Below are positions 35,201-50,200 of a stretch of DNA of 64,000 bases, piece by piece. The stretch spans positions 620,001-684,000 of the forward strand of contig NW_024881784.1 of NCBI RefSeq assembly GCF_019059575.1. The letters are read 5' to 3'. This DNA is from Amphibalanus amphitrite. Taxonomy: Eukaryota; Arthropoda; Thecostraca; Balanomorpha; Balanidae. The position numbers and the translations under genes are program-made. Within the stretch, counting starts at the first letter, position 1. Every line of letters starts with the position of its first letter. The notes beneath the pieces are model-generated. The model worked only from the letters and a program-made list of their open reading frames with translations, made no database searches and was not told the origin of the DNA.

Positions 35201-38200
35201 ATGAGTGTTCTGGTTTCGTTAACCGCATGCATAAAAAGCTCGGGAAGCCCAAACTGGCTGGGTTAATACTAATCTGAGCAATCAGGACAAGCCGCGAAAA
35301 CGTTAGCTTCTGGAAATGAGGTTAACGATATTTTTCAATGCATCGATCCTGCGGTTTGCGTGTGTGACATCCTTGAACGGGCCGCCATTTCCTACTGAGC
35401 TCATTGCTGACATGTACTCGAGCTCAAGGCTAAGGATATCGCCCGATCTGACGCACAACGTGGGCTGCTTGGCGCTTCTGAGAACCGTACCGTCAACGCA
35501 CAACTATATCATCTTCGCACCCATTTACCCGACATATTTTCCCGGAAAATCAACAGAAGAAACGATGAAATATGGCCCGCTCCACAACATCAATTACACT
35601 TCGAGGAACAAAAGGCGAGGGTTAAACTGTAAATATATCGCACTTTTTTAGACGCTTCGCTACATGTCCTGATGTGAAAATCCCCTTGCACCTTACACTA
35701 TGTTAAGTGCATATATGAAGTCGAGGCCTTTCCGAGTTTCTCGGTACCGAAAGGCATCTTTTCCATTAGTCACACTTTCATGCCCAATGGTGCCGCAAAA
35801 AGTGTTTAAAATACCAACACCCGTCTGACTGGACTCCAATCGAGCTGCCAACTGCTTGCGGAATCACATCGCTAACTAGTCCCTGGCCGGAGACGGCTGT
35901 GCACTGTGCAGCCCCACCTGGTCATCGGCATATCCCAAGCTAGGCATTACAGAGGAGCAACGACAAAGGGAACGACAAGAGCTTCTCTATGAACCTAACC
36001 TTGGCTCTACATGGGTACCTAATAACTCATCATGTTTATATTAAAAAGGACCCTCAAGTGATAGCCAGGTGGTCATACGTGACTCTCTCTTGCACGACTC
36101 CGTGTGACTGAATGCCTCCGATTTTTCTTAAAATATGTTTGCAAATTGCTACAGCATCGGGAACACAAAGGGCACAGTATCCATTCCATAATGCCTCCAG
36201 CCTGTTTCTGCAGCTGTCTGGCCGGTCGGAGCGGTGTCGAGCCTTCCACAGTGCAGAGAGTAGCGACACCGCGACATGCCGTCAGCGGCCGATGCGGCCA
36301 GGCTGCGGTCTGCCGCTGCAGATGAACAGAAATTCCAAACCAGCGGCTACAGCCGGGCCACCGGCGAAACCTTCGCTTAGTCGGAGACGGTATTTTTACA
36401 CTAGCAGAACATTCCACCAATACCTTGTTCTTGTGTCGTCACATAGCAGCGGCTGCAGTATCGAGATGTCAGATTATCGCCGATAAGACGCCGTCCAGAT
36501 GCTGGGGTTCACCCGGGCCCGCCGTCCGTCCGGCCGTCCGTCCGGCCGTATCGGGCGATGACGTCATCCAACTGGCATGGCCGCCGCCGCCTCACCGCCC
36601 CAGCCCGAGCGGCGCGAGCGTCACGGCATAGACAGAACCGCCTCACAACACCCCTGCAGAGCCCCATTCGAACGGTGTCGCGCTGCATGTTTCAACCCCA
36701 CGCCAGTTTAAATTTCACAGGCACCAGCTTCAGCCATCATTTCAAACCTCTTGAGTGCTGCGTCGTTTTCGCGGAAGCACTCTGCCATCGTTTCGGCTCG
36801 GTCTATTTGCGTCATTTGTTCGCGGCGTTTACGGGGCGGCAGCTCGGTGGCAGTGGACCGGTGTCCGGTGCGTGACCGAGTGCGGTCGGTCAGTGGAGCA
36901 CCAGAGGTCCACGGTCCGCCCTGCTGACGGCTTTGTTAGCAGGCGCGGACGGACGGACGGACGAGCAGACGGACAGACAAACGGAAGGACGGGCAGGTGG
37001 ACAGGACAGACGGACTGACTGACGGGCGGACGGACTGACAGAGGGACAGACGGACAGACAGGCACGGTGCTGGCGCCAGTTCGACCGACTGGTAGAGCGA
37101 GAAACGTATCGGGCACCGCTTCGACAGACAGACTGACTGACAGACTGTCACACAGACCAAGACCGACCGCCCGACAGACTGACAGACAGACAGACAGACG
37201 GATCGGGCGCCGGCTCGACAGACTGACTGACAGAGTGTCACAGTGCCGCCGCAGCACCGCCGGCCAACCGGCAAAACCAGCCCATGTCGGGCTCCAATGG
37301 CGTGGAAAAATACTGCAGCGAATCGTGCTGGGCGCCCATCGGCTGCATACATTACCCACCGGGCCACTTTGGTTTCAGGCGGGCCGCTGCAGCGACTGTT
37401 CGCATTCCGCCGACTCCTGCTTCGTCATGGTTTCGTAATCCTGATGAAGCAGCCGCCTTGTGATGCATTTTTGCAGCTCTCCACCGTTCGCTTCAATAAA
37501 GAATGTCCGGCGGTTGACGTGCGATGCGTCACTGCATCACTTGGGCTCATGTTGGTGTTTCGGGCGATACCGCTTTATCTGTAGTTATCGAGGTGTCGTG
37601 TTAGTTTTATGCCAGCGTCGCAGTCACCGGCCGCCCCACGACATTCCGCTACGGGGATATCTTTCTATCGCACACTGCAGTCTCCGACGCGAGGCCCTCT
37701 GTTGTGTGGCGTTGCAGTCGCCGTGGCCAATTCGCTGAAACCCCAGCCGGGTCGGGGTTCGACACGAGTATCCAGTTCAGGAGTCGGCCAGTGCAGGCTG
37801 CCCGTTGTTCTAGTTACCGCTCTGGCCTGTCATTACGGGGTAACTCGCCAGCGCCGCCGCCCCGGCCGCGCTGCAGCAGAGCGGTCGGTCGGTCGGTCGG
37901 CCGCCTCCCGGTCCGCTCTGTAATTGCGCGGCAGCTCAGCAGCGCTGGATCCGTGGGCCGGCGATTTCTCACCTCTCTGCCGCTCTGCCGGCGGCGGCCG
38001 CGCTCAGTCCCGCTCTCTCCAGGTACTCTCGGGTCGAAGAGACCGCTCTGAGGAGGTGGATAATAGGGCTTTCGAGCCCCCTTGCCTTCCTAGACACCCC
38101 CTCCGAACAGAGCCTTCTTATGGTCTTCACAACAGCCCGAGTCCATGCTCAGCCTCGTAAAGCTCAGATCTGGCTACCTGAGATCATCAGATTATCACGA

Positions 38201-41200
38201 AATCTGGCACGGAATCTAATCCGCTAACAATGACCAAGTCCACGGGGACGGAGGTACGACTGCATTCCGATCTAAAACGTTACACGGAACGGATGTGTGT
38301 CTAAACGTGGCGACACCTTAAACCAACATTCTAAAGCTTCACTGCAACGACGTGCTACATGACTTCGCAATTTACGAACAAAACTCCAGCTCGCTGTAAG
38401 ACGCTACAGGGTCAGTGGGGCGTAGGGAATCTTCCAACAAACAGTAGCGGCTATTTTTGGTCGGGCGTTGGAAATAGCCTTGACAAATTACTTGATCATA
38501 CTCTGGAACGCTTAGGCACGCCATGACCAGCTTCAGGCGCCTGCTTCGGTTAACTGGCGCGTTTCGCAAGCATCTGAGCTCCAATGCCGCGGCCCTGCTG
38601 TGCATGGTCAGCCGCGGCGGAGCAGCCTCCCGGTGGCGGATTGCACAACTTTGTTTAATGAAGCTGGCGTCGGGCGCCGGCGGCGGCTGCCGGCCGCGCT
38701 GTAACGGGCCTGATACGTTTCATTATCTGCCATTATGCCGACCGGCCGGTGCTGTTAATGCCATTAGCCGGCGCTGGCGGAGGGCGGCCCGTCTCGGCGC
38801 GTCCGGCGGACGCGGAGGGGAGACGGCGCTCGGGGCGCGTACGCTGCCATTCAGTGCCCACCGGCCGGCAACCATTCATCAGCGTGCGTCGGCAGTTCCG
38901 GCGGCTCCGTCCCCGGCTGCAGGAGTCTGCACGCCGGCCGTAGACTGGCACTAGGCCCTAGATCCGGTGACACGTGAGAGCACAGCGCCCCTCTGCCCTC
39001 CACCGCGGCGGGCCCGCCTGTCACGCAGCCCGGGCGCTCATAAGCCGTCCCACCACGCCGCGGTGAGCCACCGCAGCTCGGCCCGGGCCGGCCGCAGCCG
39101 CCGTAGAGCTGCAGCCCGCCCCGCGGCGCCCCGAATACTAATTAGCCGACCGTTCGGCGCTCGTAAGCGTCGACAAACACCGTCGGAAAACACACGCACG
39201 CAAGATCAACAGGCCGATTAGCGGCGCTCAAATAGCGCCCAAGTTCAGACGCTCGTTCAGCGGGGTGAAAACGACCGACGGAGGCGTAGGTTCACAGATG
39301 ATGTTGGCGGCGCGTGAGCCCTCCCAGGCGAGAGCTACGAGCTGCAGCCGCCGCTGGGAGCAGCAGCCCCAACGGCCGCATAACCTAACCTCGGCAACAA
39401 AAATGATGCGGCAACGCACAGGCGAAGCAAATGAAGCATTCAAGGTCACGCCCGCCCGCAATTTCGATAATCACCGTTGAGCGGAGGCAGCAAAAATGAC
39501 GACCATCACCAGCGGTCATTATCTGGTAGCAGATTATCCCCCGAGCGCGCTGTGCAGCCGACCGGATGGGCCGATTGCTGCGCGCAGTGCGTGAACACTG
39601 ATCACATTTGGCGGCGAGCCGGGCCTCCGGCGTTACGCAATCGCCAGTCAAGGCCCTCTGCAGGAACAATGCACGGCATTTACAGAGATGCAATCAGCCT
39701 ATACCCAGGTGACATAATTGGCTGACAGGTGATACTACGAGGGATTAGCCGAGCATCGACAGATCGGCGGTAGCCGTGCCGAGGCGCCACAAACCCGTCC
39801 GGCGTCCGGCACCAGTTTCCTCCCCCGCCCCGCTGCCAGCCGCGCTGCCCCCCCTCCCCCCACCCCGCACACGACGCGCGCGTCACTCACCTGAGTGTGG
39901 AAGCCGAGCGCCTTGTCGAACTGGCGGAGCACGCGGTGCGCCATGCCGAGCGCGCCGTACGCGCACGCCTCCAGGGGCCGGTCGCGGCTCTGCTTGGCCG
40001 CCGCCAGCTGCTTGTGGTAGTAGGGCACCGCCTCGTCAAACTGGGCCATCTTCATCAGCGCGTCGCCCATGTTGCCCAGAGCGCGGAACGTGCCCTGCGT
40101 GTGCTTCATCATGTGCGCGATCGCTGCCGAAGGAGGACAGTTACCGTCACGTACTGCGGAAATGACAGACCGACAGCGAGCTGCAGGGCGACCGTCAGGT
40201 CGGTCAGGACGCTGCAGACGGTGCAGAATGCTAACGAGATTACCGTGAACCGAGAAAAGACATAAACCATACCAGCACAAGCGCAACGCTTGTAATATCT
40301 TTATTTTTAGTTCGATTAAACTCACCAAGCAGTTTCCATGTACCTCCCCTCAATAAATCATCTACAAATGCAAATGGCTTATAAAGTATGCGGTTCAGCG
40401 AATGCAAACATGCCAGAGGCTTCTGAAGCCAGGATCAATAACAGCTAGTGCATGCACGATTGTTGCATAGTTCGTCGTTCAAACGTCGAAGCTTCTGAAA
40501 AGTATCTCAGGTCACTTACCGTGGAAGAACTTTTGGCACTCGAGGGCCTTCTCGTAGTTTCCGAGCGCGGCGTGCGCCAGGCCCAGGTTGCAGTAGGCGC
40601 GTCCCATGCTCATCTTGTCCTGCAGGTCCTTGGCGAGTGCCAGGTCCTGGTCGTAGTAGCGCACCGCCTCGCTGTAGTTAGCCAGGCAGTAGTGGGCGTA
40701 GCCGAGGAAATGGCACGCCTTCGCCTCGCCCTCGACGTCCTGCAGCTCCTGGGAGAGCATCAGGTACTGCTCGTAGTAGGGCACGGCCAGCGCGAACTCG
40801 CCGCGCGAGCTGTGGCAGTTGCCCAGGTTGCAGAGCGCGCACGCCTCCCCGGCCGTGTCCTTGAGCTCCCTGGCGATGTTCAGGTGGCTCAGGTAGTGGA
40901 GCAGTGCCATCTCGTGCATGCCCAGCGCCTGGTAGGCCACCGCCAGATTGCCATGGGTGGACGCCTCACTGCTGCGGTCGTTCACCTCCTTGCTGATGGT
41001 CAGCTCCTGCTTGTGGTACTTGATGGCCTGCTCGTAGTAGCCCATGGAGCTGTAGGCGTTACCGATGTTGCCGTAGGCGCGGCCCATGCCGGCCCGGTCC
41101 TGCAGCAGGCGCGCGATGTTCAGGTGCGCCTGGTGCAACTTCAGCGCGGCGTCATGGTCGCCCAGCAGCTGGTACACGATGCCCAGGTTGGAGCAGGCGC

Positions 41201-44200
41201 GGCCCTCGGCCGTGCGGTCCTTGGTGCTGAGCGCCATGTCCAGCTGCTTCTCGTGCCACTTCTTGGCCTGCGAGTAGTCGGCCAGGCAGCGCGCCGCGTG
41301 CCCGAGGCCGGCGTAGGCGCGCGCCTCGATGGTGCGGTCGCGCAGCTGCTGGGCGATGCGCAACACTTGCTGGTGGAAGGTGATGGCCTGGTCGAAGCTG
41401 CGCCGGTAGTGGTGCGAGCTGCCCAGGTTGCTGAAGGCGCGCGCCTCCTCCACCTTGTTGCCCAACTGTTTGGAGATGCGCAGGTGCTCCATGTGACAGT
41501 CCACGGCGTTGTCGAAGTCGCCCATGGCCAGGTAGACGGCGCCCACGTTGCCAATCTCGCGCGCCTCCTGCAGCTGGTCACCCAGCTGTCGCACCAGCTG
41601 GACGCACTGTTTGTGCGAGGCCAGCGCGTTCGGGTAGTCGCTGATGGCGGTGTACACGTGGCCTGCGGACGGGAAGGGAGCGGCCGGTCACCGGGCTGCG
41701 GGGTCGGAGACGGAGGTGCGGAGTCGATCACGCAACACTCGAGTCGGTGTGCGGCTGTTCGGTGGGACACCCGCGGCGATAGCGGTGAGGTCAGGCGAGC
41801 GGCGGCCGCCGGCGGAGGCGCGGCGCGGAGGACCGGGCCGGGCCGGGCCGGGGGCGGACACGGAGCCGGTGCCGCTCCTATCGGCACCGACATCGGCCCC
41901 GACCAGCCTCCCAGACCGTGTGCGCCACAGCTTCGCACGCAAGCTGAATAATCAATAGCTCAAAATAGGACTCGTCCAACAGCCAGAAATTACCATGGAC
42001 AATTATGTCATGTTTATTGGCATAATGGAGGACTATTATGATAAGTGGAAGTTGAAAATTCAGCACATCGACAATACTTAGAATTGACCTGGTTTCCCTT
42101 TTGAACACGAACTAAATTCATTCGTGTGTAACCGCAAACAATGAATATGCATATATTAGAACAAAATTGGCTTCAAGACTGGTTTCACAGTAAATGGGCG
42201 AATCCTTTCAATAGTATTTTCCGGTACGAATTCCCATTGTTCATTGGCAGTCCAGACGACATGGCATTTGAATTGCATTGCCGTGTTTCCGCCACCGTTC
42301 GATATATGTCGCGATTGGAGCGGACAATGGCGCTCCATCGACCGTTCCGTATTTAGACGGCCCGGCCACTAGCCAGCCGGATTCACAGCGGCGCGCTGCT
42401 GCATAAATCGGCAAACAGCCACATTCCTGTCACCGCGGGGAACTTTATCCGACAAAAGAAGCTAATTTCAAATTAGGAATCACTCGATTGAAAAGATAAT
42501 GGAGAGCTTTACCGGAGGTAATGACCCGGCGCATCTCGACTCCGGCGCGGCTCGACGCACCAGAAGCAGCCCTCAATTAATCCGGTCTAACGGACCACGG
42601 AGAAACCCAGCAGCCCAGACGAGACCAAAAACTAAAACAAAAACGCCGCTGGCCGGCCGACGCCATCTGGTCGGCCGGCACCGCGGAGAAAAGCCGAGGA
42701 AGCCCAGCCGCGAGCTGGCTGCGAGCCACGAGTGAGCCACTCAGTTCATATCCCGGCTCAGAGAATTTGTATCGTTTGATGAGTGGTTAGTGTCGGACCA
42801 CTTGAACGACTCGCAAACACTCATAGTTACGAACTGTTGCTTCTTAACCCTCGCCCGCACATGGGGGGGGGGGGGTGGTTGCCACCCCCCCAGGCAGTCT
42901 TTCTGCTCTGCACTCAACATTTTTAGAGCTAGAAGGCTGATTTTTCGTATAGCTGCTCGTCCATCCTTTCTTAATGTCCACTGAAAATTTCAAGTTTCTG
43001 TGATTTTTGGTTTCGGAGATATGACCTTGTTTTTCAGGTCATGTCATGACCCAAATGGCCAATTCTCAACATCTTGCGTTTGCCATGGGCCTTGTGAGCT
43101 TTTGACACCCTGATTTCGGCCTTTTTTGCCAGTCTTACCTCCCACCTATCATGGAACATGTTGTTCGACGATGTACAGGGGTCAAGGTCAGGGTCAAGGT
43201 CAACCTAGGTCATCTAAGATAATTGCGTTTTAGGCAAGCTGAATTTACTTTTTGTGAAGTTTTTTGACTGCATTTTTGGTAAAAGCTTCTCAGATCATGA
43301 TTTCATGTGATATGGACCCAAAAACAATCGGTGCACACATCAGTATACACACAGACACACACAGACATACAAACACATATAATTGACCTTGACCTAACTT
43401 GACCTGAAATGACCTCAGCAGCAAAATTCTGGTCGGATAGTGTGACAAAGAGGTTCTAGCTGGCTTGGCACCAGAAAACAGCATCGTCATCGGTATTTGA
43501 TAAGCAGCGCACTTGATATCCAACGGTGACCCAAAACAGCAACATTTTTTAGTTTGACCTGACCTGGAAGGTCAATGACTAACCTGAGAAGGTAAAACTG
43601 GGTATCATTGGATTCGTCTCTTCCCAAAGAACCTTTTTGGTCTTTACTGCTAAGCTCTATCTCCAACAGGAACGAAATGGCGCGGGGGGGGGGGGGTGGC
43701 AACCACCCCCCCCCCCATGTGCGTTCTAGGATGGGAAAATGGCATGTGCGGGCGAGGGTTAAGAGCATATCTTTTAGACATGCGTTCTCGCAGTTGCTTG
43801 GAGTGGGTAGGACCTAGGATGTTACCGTGGATCGATCGGAAGGACCTGGAGAGCCGTTGGAGGGTCAGATTGGCCGTGAGGAGCAGCCTGGGGTTGCTGG
43901 TCGAACTGACCACAGCCAGGTCAGTCTTGCCGGCAGTCGCCGCCACCGCTCCAAACTCAGCGCGGCAAAGCGGCCCGTTTTTGCCTATCCTCGCTGCTAA
44001 TTTATGCCGGCAGGGCATTAGGGGCTGCCTATCAGCCATCGGGGCCGCACAGCGGCGCACACGGGCGGCGACGGCCCGGCGCCGGCGGCCGCCACCAAAA
44101 ACTGGACCGTTTCCGCGCCACCGGCTAATTTCCGGCGGGACGGCGCGGCCCGCCCGCTCGGCGGGAGGGCGTGTCCCGCGCACTCGGCCTCTGCAGAGGA

Positions 44201-47200
44201 GAAGGAGAGGAGCTGAGCGCCGGAGAGAGGGACGGGAGTGGGATGCAAACAAGAGACGGTAGGCGGGCCGGCGAAACGGGACACCGTGGACGGGACACCA
44301 CCTCCCGTGACAGGAGGCGGAGACGAGCGGTCGCGACGAAAAACACCACAAAGAAGAATGCATGCACAAATGCGCCGTAAGCCGGGATTCAGACTCTGAA
44401 CACCGGGCCTCCAACTGGGGACTCTGGCCTCGGCCAGCGGGTCTCTAATGGCGCGGGCGCCGGTAGCGGCGGTACGTACCGAGACTGGTGAGTGCCGCCG
44501 CCGCCGCCTGCGTGTCCTTGCACTTCATGGCCAGCACCAGCTGGTAGCGGTGCGACGTCAGCGCCTCCTTGAAGTTCCCCTTGCTGAAGTAGGCCGAGCC
44601 GAGGTTGCCGTGCGCCCGACACTCTCCGGCAATGTCGCCCAGAGACTTGGCCACGCTCAGGTCCTGCTGCATGTAGCTGATAGCCTGCGGCACAGATCGG
44701 GGAGAGCCGGGGTTAAGCTGGGTTGGTACTGGCCGCTATAGATGCGTGACACCTCCCTAATACAAACAGTATGTTGAGGCAAATAGGGCACTATTTACTT
44801 TAGTACTCCTTTAACAAGACTGGGACGATCACGAGCTATAGCAATTCCAAGTGAAAGTGAAGGGACATTATTAACTGACTCTATTTGGTGTTGTTTGTTG
44901 GAGTTTTACTGGCGGTGTATGAAATTCAACAGAACAAGTATGAAATCCAAAAATGAGTTCAGAGAAGTGTGCACCCGACAAGCTCCTCGTATAAAACCTA
45001 ACTAACTTTGCTGAATTCAAAATCTTCAACCTATAGCAGTACATCTTCAGAAGTTATGACGCGTCTATACTTATATAGTAGCGACACATTTTGAAGCTCT
45101 CAAAACCATACAGTTACCGAACGTTTAGCATATGATGCAGTCGTTCAATTATAGATACTCGAACCTGTGTCTGACTGTTAACGATTCAAGGTATAGGTAT
45201 TATGGGAAATGATTGAACACGATTGGTTAAAAAAAAACTGATAAACGCGGCTATTAGCCCGACACTACAATCCAGCGCCTATCACAGCCACTCTGAGCAG
45301 CATTGATGGACCTCACGCCACCTGAAGCTGTGACTGCGCCAAAGACCTCAGTGTGCTTCGATCGGCATCAGATGACCGCTTCAGCAAAAAGCGGCGGTAA
45401 AAGAGTTTTGCTGTAACGTTATCATGCTATCGGGACCTGCACTTTGGGGTTAGATATATATGCTAATATTGAAGGTCGGGGTTTGCTAATAAAGAAGTAG
45501 CATTTGGATAACTAATGAGAAGTCCCGATGCACAAAGAGACGCTTCCATATAGTGTGCAGTCAGCAAAATAGTTATTTTTGGGTAAAAGACACGGCTGAT
45601 TGTTTCTGTATTATTATGTTTGATTGGATGCATCATTGGCTTCTATTAAACACCATTTAGTGGTTACGATTTCTAGTCAGACAAAAGCCAACCAAACCGC
45701 AAACATCGCTCAGCACTTTCACCGATTGGCACAGCGTTTCACGTCTTAATTGTCCGAAATGACCTTTGCGGCAAGGCAGTTTCGGAATCAGCCCATCGCG
45801 CGGCACCTGGCAGTGGCAGCGGGTCGCTGCATGCTCATTGCTCAGTGCTTTAGGAATATGCATGAATCGGAAACTGGGTGGAGTGGAAAATACCACCGGG
45901 TGGCACTTTTAAGCCGACAAAATCGACCAGCCTAGTGTTAGCCTTCCGTCCTTCCCTGACGATCCTGTCCAGATAGTGCGATGGCCCCTGAAGCTGATCA
46001 GCAGGCACCGAATCAGACCGGGCGCTGACGAGCGGTGACATTTGGACGGGTGGGTGTGCGACGGCACGTGCCACCCACCTTATCCAGCGAGTTCATCGCC
46101 CAGTAGGCGGACGACAGAGCCGAGAAGACGCTCCCCCGCAGCTTCAGGCTGCAGGTGCCGATCTTGAGCGCCGACTCGAGCACCACCACGGCGGCACTGT
46201 ACTTGCCGGCGGCCAGCAGCTCCTGGCCGATGACGGAGATGATGACGAACGGCGACATGTCGAGCCGCATCGCCTGCAGCTGCCGGTAGGTCGGCTCCAG
46301 GGTCGCTGCCGGTCACAGAGGAGGACAGGGTCAGGCTCGGCTGACGGTCGTACGCTCACAACTGCAGCCATGAGAAAAGCAGTTAAAGTGAGGCCATATA
46401 GAAATACCAATGAATGTTGTCCGAAAAAAATGAGCAAGAAACACGATTGATTCATGACTGTAGGTGAAACGCAATGGTGCGATATTGGCAGGTTTAACGT
46501 TCCTGATACATAGCTTTTACGAAAGTTAGAGCTTGAAAGGAATGTCGGGTCAATCACTTTATCTTCCGTTCGACAGGGTCAAGGCATTAGCTCGTCAAAT
46601 GTGTCAGAAATTTCTGGATGAACAGCTTTTAGAGGCAAGGTCAGCCGGCGTCCGCAGCTGCCTCGATGAATTTCCCTATACGGCACTGTGCTGTGACCGA
46701 TGTAATTTTAATTGATCGCCCTCCATCGGGCGTCCCAGCCGCGCCATGATTTACACAACTGATGTGTGATTTACCGTGATCGATTCAAGCCATGTGCGCC
46801 AATCGACCTGGAAGCAGGCCCACTAGCAAGGACGAGGTGTAAATTTCGAAAATGGGTCATTAAAATCCCATCAGAGGCCAAGCTTGTCGGTTTCTCACAA
46901 GGAGATAAGGCGGCTACGGGCACTTTCACGTAATGGGCGGCCTTTTGGCCTGTAAAATGACGGTTGACAAGCGCAGCCGAACGAGAACAAGGTGGTCCGC
47001 AGTAAGTGGCAGCGTCGGCATGTCTGGAGAAAGGGAGAGTCACCCGGACTGCTGACTCAGGGGTCAGACGACAAGGCTGGCACGACGCCCGCCGAGGATA
47101 TTCGCTCTTTGTAAAATAAGAAAATGACGGGACACTTGGCATAATCGTATTTTGGTCGACATCGTGACCACTCACGTATGATGTAGGAGTGACAAAGTGA

Positions 47201-50200
47201 GAACAGTCTGCATTTCTACTAGTTTTACTGACTGATGGCAATGTAATGACGGTCGGGTTCCACTTCATTCTTCTTCAATATTGCCAGTAACAGAGCAAAT
47301 ACGAGAAAAAAACGCTTTGACGCCGTTTCTCCTTGTGTCTGGGTGTATGAATCCATTGCAGTTATAAAGTGGTGTGTGAAGGTCACCAGTTCACCTGCTT
47401 CGTCGTACCCCTGCAGAATTGTGCACCATGAGACGGGCCTTCAACGATTATCTGATCTGATGCGAACCACTATGGCGTCATATTCCGTCCTCGAAACCAC
47501 CCCTCGTTCAAACCGGGCACACTTGCACAACAATGACGTTACAGGAACTTCAGTCGAGTACATACTCCTCGACGCAGCAACCGATCATCCATTTATCGTG
47601 ATCATAGCTACTGATATGTAAAATCGCAAAACTACAGTTTTTTGTCGTCTTATTGCAGAAGTTTGAACGCAAACAAGAAACTAACATTCTTCTGATGAAC
47701 AATGAATGTAACCATATGAGCATGCGTCCGCTGCAGCGTCCCCGATGGACTCCCGTGGCGTCCCCTTCACACGCACTCCCGGACATCGCCACGCCCGTCA
47801 TCTCCCGCGCGGCCTTCCCAGTCTCCCGGCCGCCGGCGCCCGAGCATTGTCATCGCATACAATGCAATTACCCGCTCGGGAAAAACGGGTAATGCTCTTT
47901 TGATGGGTGTTGTGTCAGCACGGCGATAATGGCCGTCGGCCGCCGGTCGCGCCGCTGCAGGCAGGCGCGTTCATATGTAAATGGCCGCCGCGGATGGGCC
48001 GTCGTGCCGCGCGCTGCGCCCGGGGGTGCCGCAGCGGCGGCGAGGACGGCCGCCGAGCCGACGTGTCCTGCCCACGGCGCCAGTGACAGCACCCGGGACC
48101 GGCCATGTCGGCGGAGCACGCGGCGCCCACGGTCCGACAGTCACGGAACGCCAATGAGCGGCTCCGGCCTGGCGATCGGCGACGGGCCGCTCCTCAAAGG
48201 ACGGCTCAGTGGGCCCGCCGAACAGAACACTTCCCGATTCCGAGGGTAATTTTAGCAGCTCCGGCTGAAGCGAGTCCACTAATACTCAGCTTACTTCAAT
48301 AAAAACACACGATTTAAAATTTGCATGTAATGGGACTTCCAGGGATTAAATTTCCCAAATACCTTTCGCGATCAACAACTTCCTTGATATGACAGCCTAA
48401 CCGCTACCAGGCAGTCGTGAGCAGTATGGCGGCCTGCCCGTGCAGCTTTGGGCGGCGGCTCGGCCCGGTCCGTCCTCGGCGGCCTGCCAAAGGACCGCGC
48501 ACGGCACGCTACCGTGTCACGAGCACCAGCCGACGCTGCCCGTGCCCGCCCGACCGGCCGGCCGGCCGCGCTGAGCCGAGCGAGGCCGGACCGACTGGCG
48601 AACGGCTCGCAGCGGCGTCTGCCACGGAGCAGGTCGGCTCACGGCGGCGTCTGCCTGGGGTCGGCCGGCCGGCGGCGCCCTGTGATTGAGCCGGCCGACA
48701 CCGGCGTCCCTGTGATGGAGCCGCCCGAAAACAGCTACGGGGCCTGTGGCGGTGCCGGCGCCCACCGACAAACAGGGCTCCGGACGGCCAGCGGCTCCGC
48801 CTTGGCGATGCCGACCGGAGATTGGTTTGAAGTGAGCTTAGCGACGATATTATCCCCTCTGCCGTGCCCTACACTGTTGTAAGGTAGTAGGTACAGTCGT
48901 GTACAGGTTGATGGTCCCCTATTGTATTACACATCATGAAGCACTTCCACACAGTTATGTGGCTATTCCGTGCCCCGTTGTCAATATGATTAAACGAATG
49001 ATCATTGTGGTCATCACAAGCACGCACACGAGCACACACAATCACACACACGCATACATGCACGCTTTGCAGTCATACACAGGTAAGATATGCAAGCTCA
49101 AATGACCAGCCAGATTCTCTACATTTCTAGCCTATTCCACTCCGTTGCCTCCCTAGCAGATGTAGCCGCAGCTCCTTTTTAAACTGGGCTCCTGTTCGAC
49201 ATCGTATCGCGGCTGGCAAATCGTTGTATGCGACTACAATATGGTACAGGAAGCGGCGCCTGCCCGACTCGGACCGAATCGCCGGCGTGATAAGGTGGTC
49301 GGCGTTACGGGTGATACGCTGGTGGACGTCCCTGCGTGTGACCAGGCCACCAGCAATACATTCGGGTTGCGATGACAGCAGCATCCGTTTCAGCAGGGCG
49401 AGGCCGTGATAGAGGTACATGTTCTCGGCAGTAAGCCAGTCCAGTTGATAAAGTACATCGCTAATGTGCGCAGATTTCCTCCGTCCCGATAAAACGCGTG
49501 CGGCAAAGTTTAACACTTTTTGAATACGCTTCATCTGACTGCTGCCGCACACACCATAAACCACCAGACAGTATAAAAGGCGTGAGATGCCTAGGCCCTG
49601 AATGAGTGTCAGCAGGGTGGACTGAGGCAGACTGTGCCTGCTGTGGCTCAGTCCGCACAACATTCCGGTACATCGCTGCACTACATTGTCCACATGAGGG
49701 GTAAAAGTCATGTGCTGGTCAAATGTGACACCCAGGTTGAGGACAGTGGCGGAAGCGGCGACATCGGCATCCATGAATTTAATGTTGACTGGTCCGAGAC
49801 GTTGAATATTTTGACGCGAGCCAAGAATGATAAACTGTGTTTTCTGTGCATTGATTTTGATGCCATTTTTGCTGAACCACCGAGAGAGCAAAGCCAGGTT
49901 GTGTTCCATTTGCTGCACCAGGGAGCCGATGTCGCCGATCCCACCAGAGACCGCCACCTGAGTGTCGTCCGCATATTGCACCACGTGCGCGCCGTCCGTG
50001 TACAGAGGTAAATCGTTCGCGTAAATCGAGAATAGCAGAGGCCCGAGCGCGGAACCCTGATACGTACCAATGTGGTTCGGAAGCACAGCTGACGTCACGC
50101 TTCCACCCAAGTTATCCTGTATTTGAACTTGCTGGTAGTGGCCGTCGAGATAACTAGTGAACCAGCGTGTATCTACCCCATAGAGTTCAAGTTTTCGGAG

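Noticed and set aside
36829..37367. Ser/Val/Cys-rich frames at 37 kb
   Set aside because: They come from the GACA/GACG tetranucleotide array and have no start context, splice sites or homology.
40452..41951. A 499-codon plus-strand open frame
   Set aside because: It is the antisense of the TPR exon 40520-41662; its periodicity mirrors the TPR repeat. The minus-strand reading is clearly TTC28.
48448..48882. A 144-codon plus-strand frame at 48.5 kb
   Set aside because: Compositional frame in a CpG-rich intron segment, without homology or splice context.
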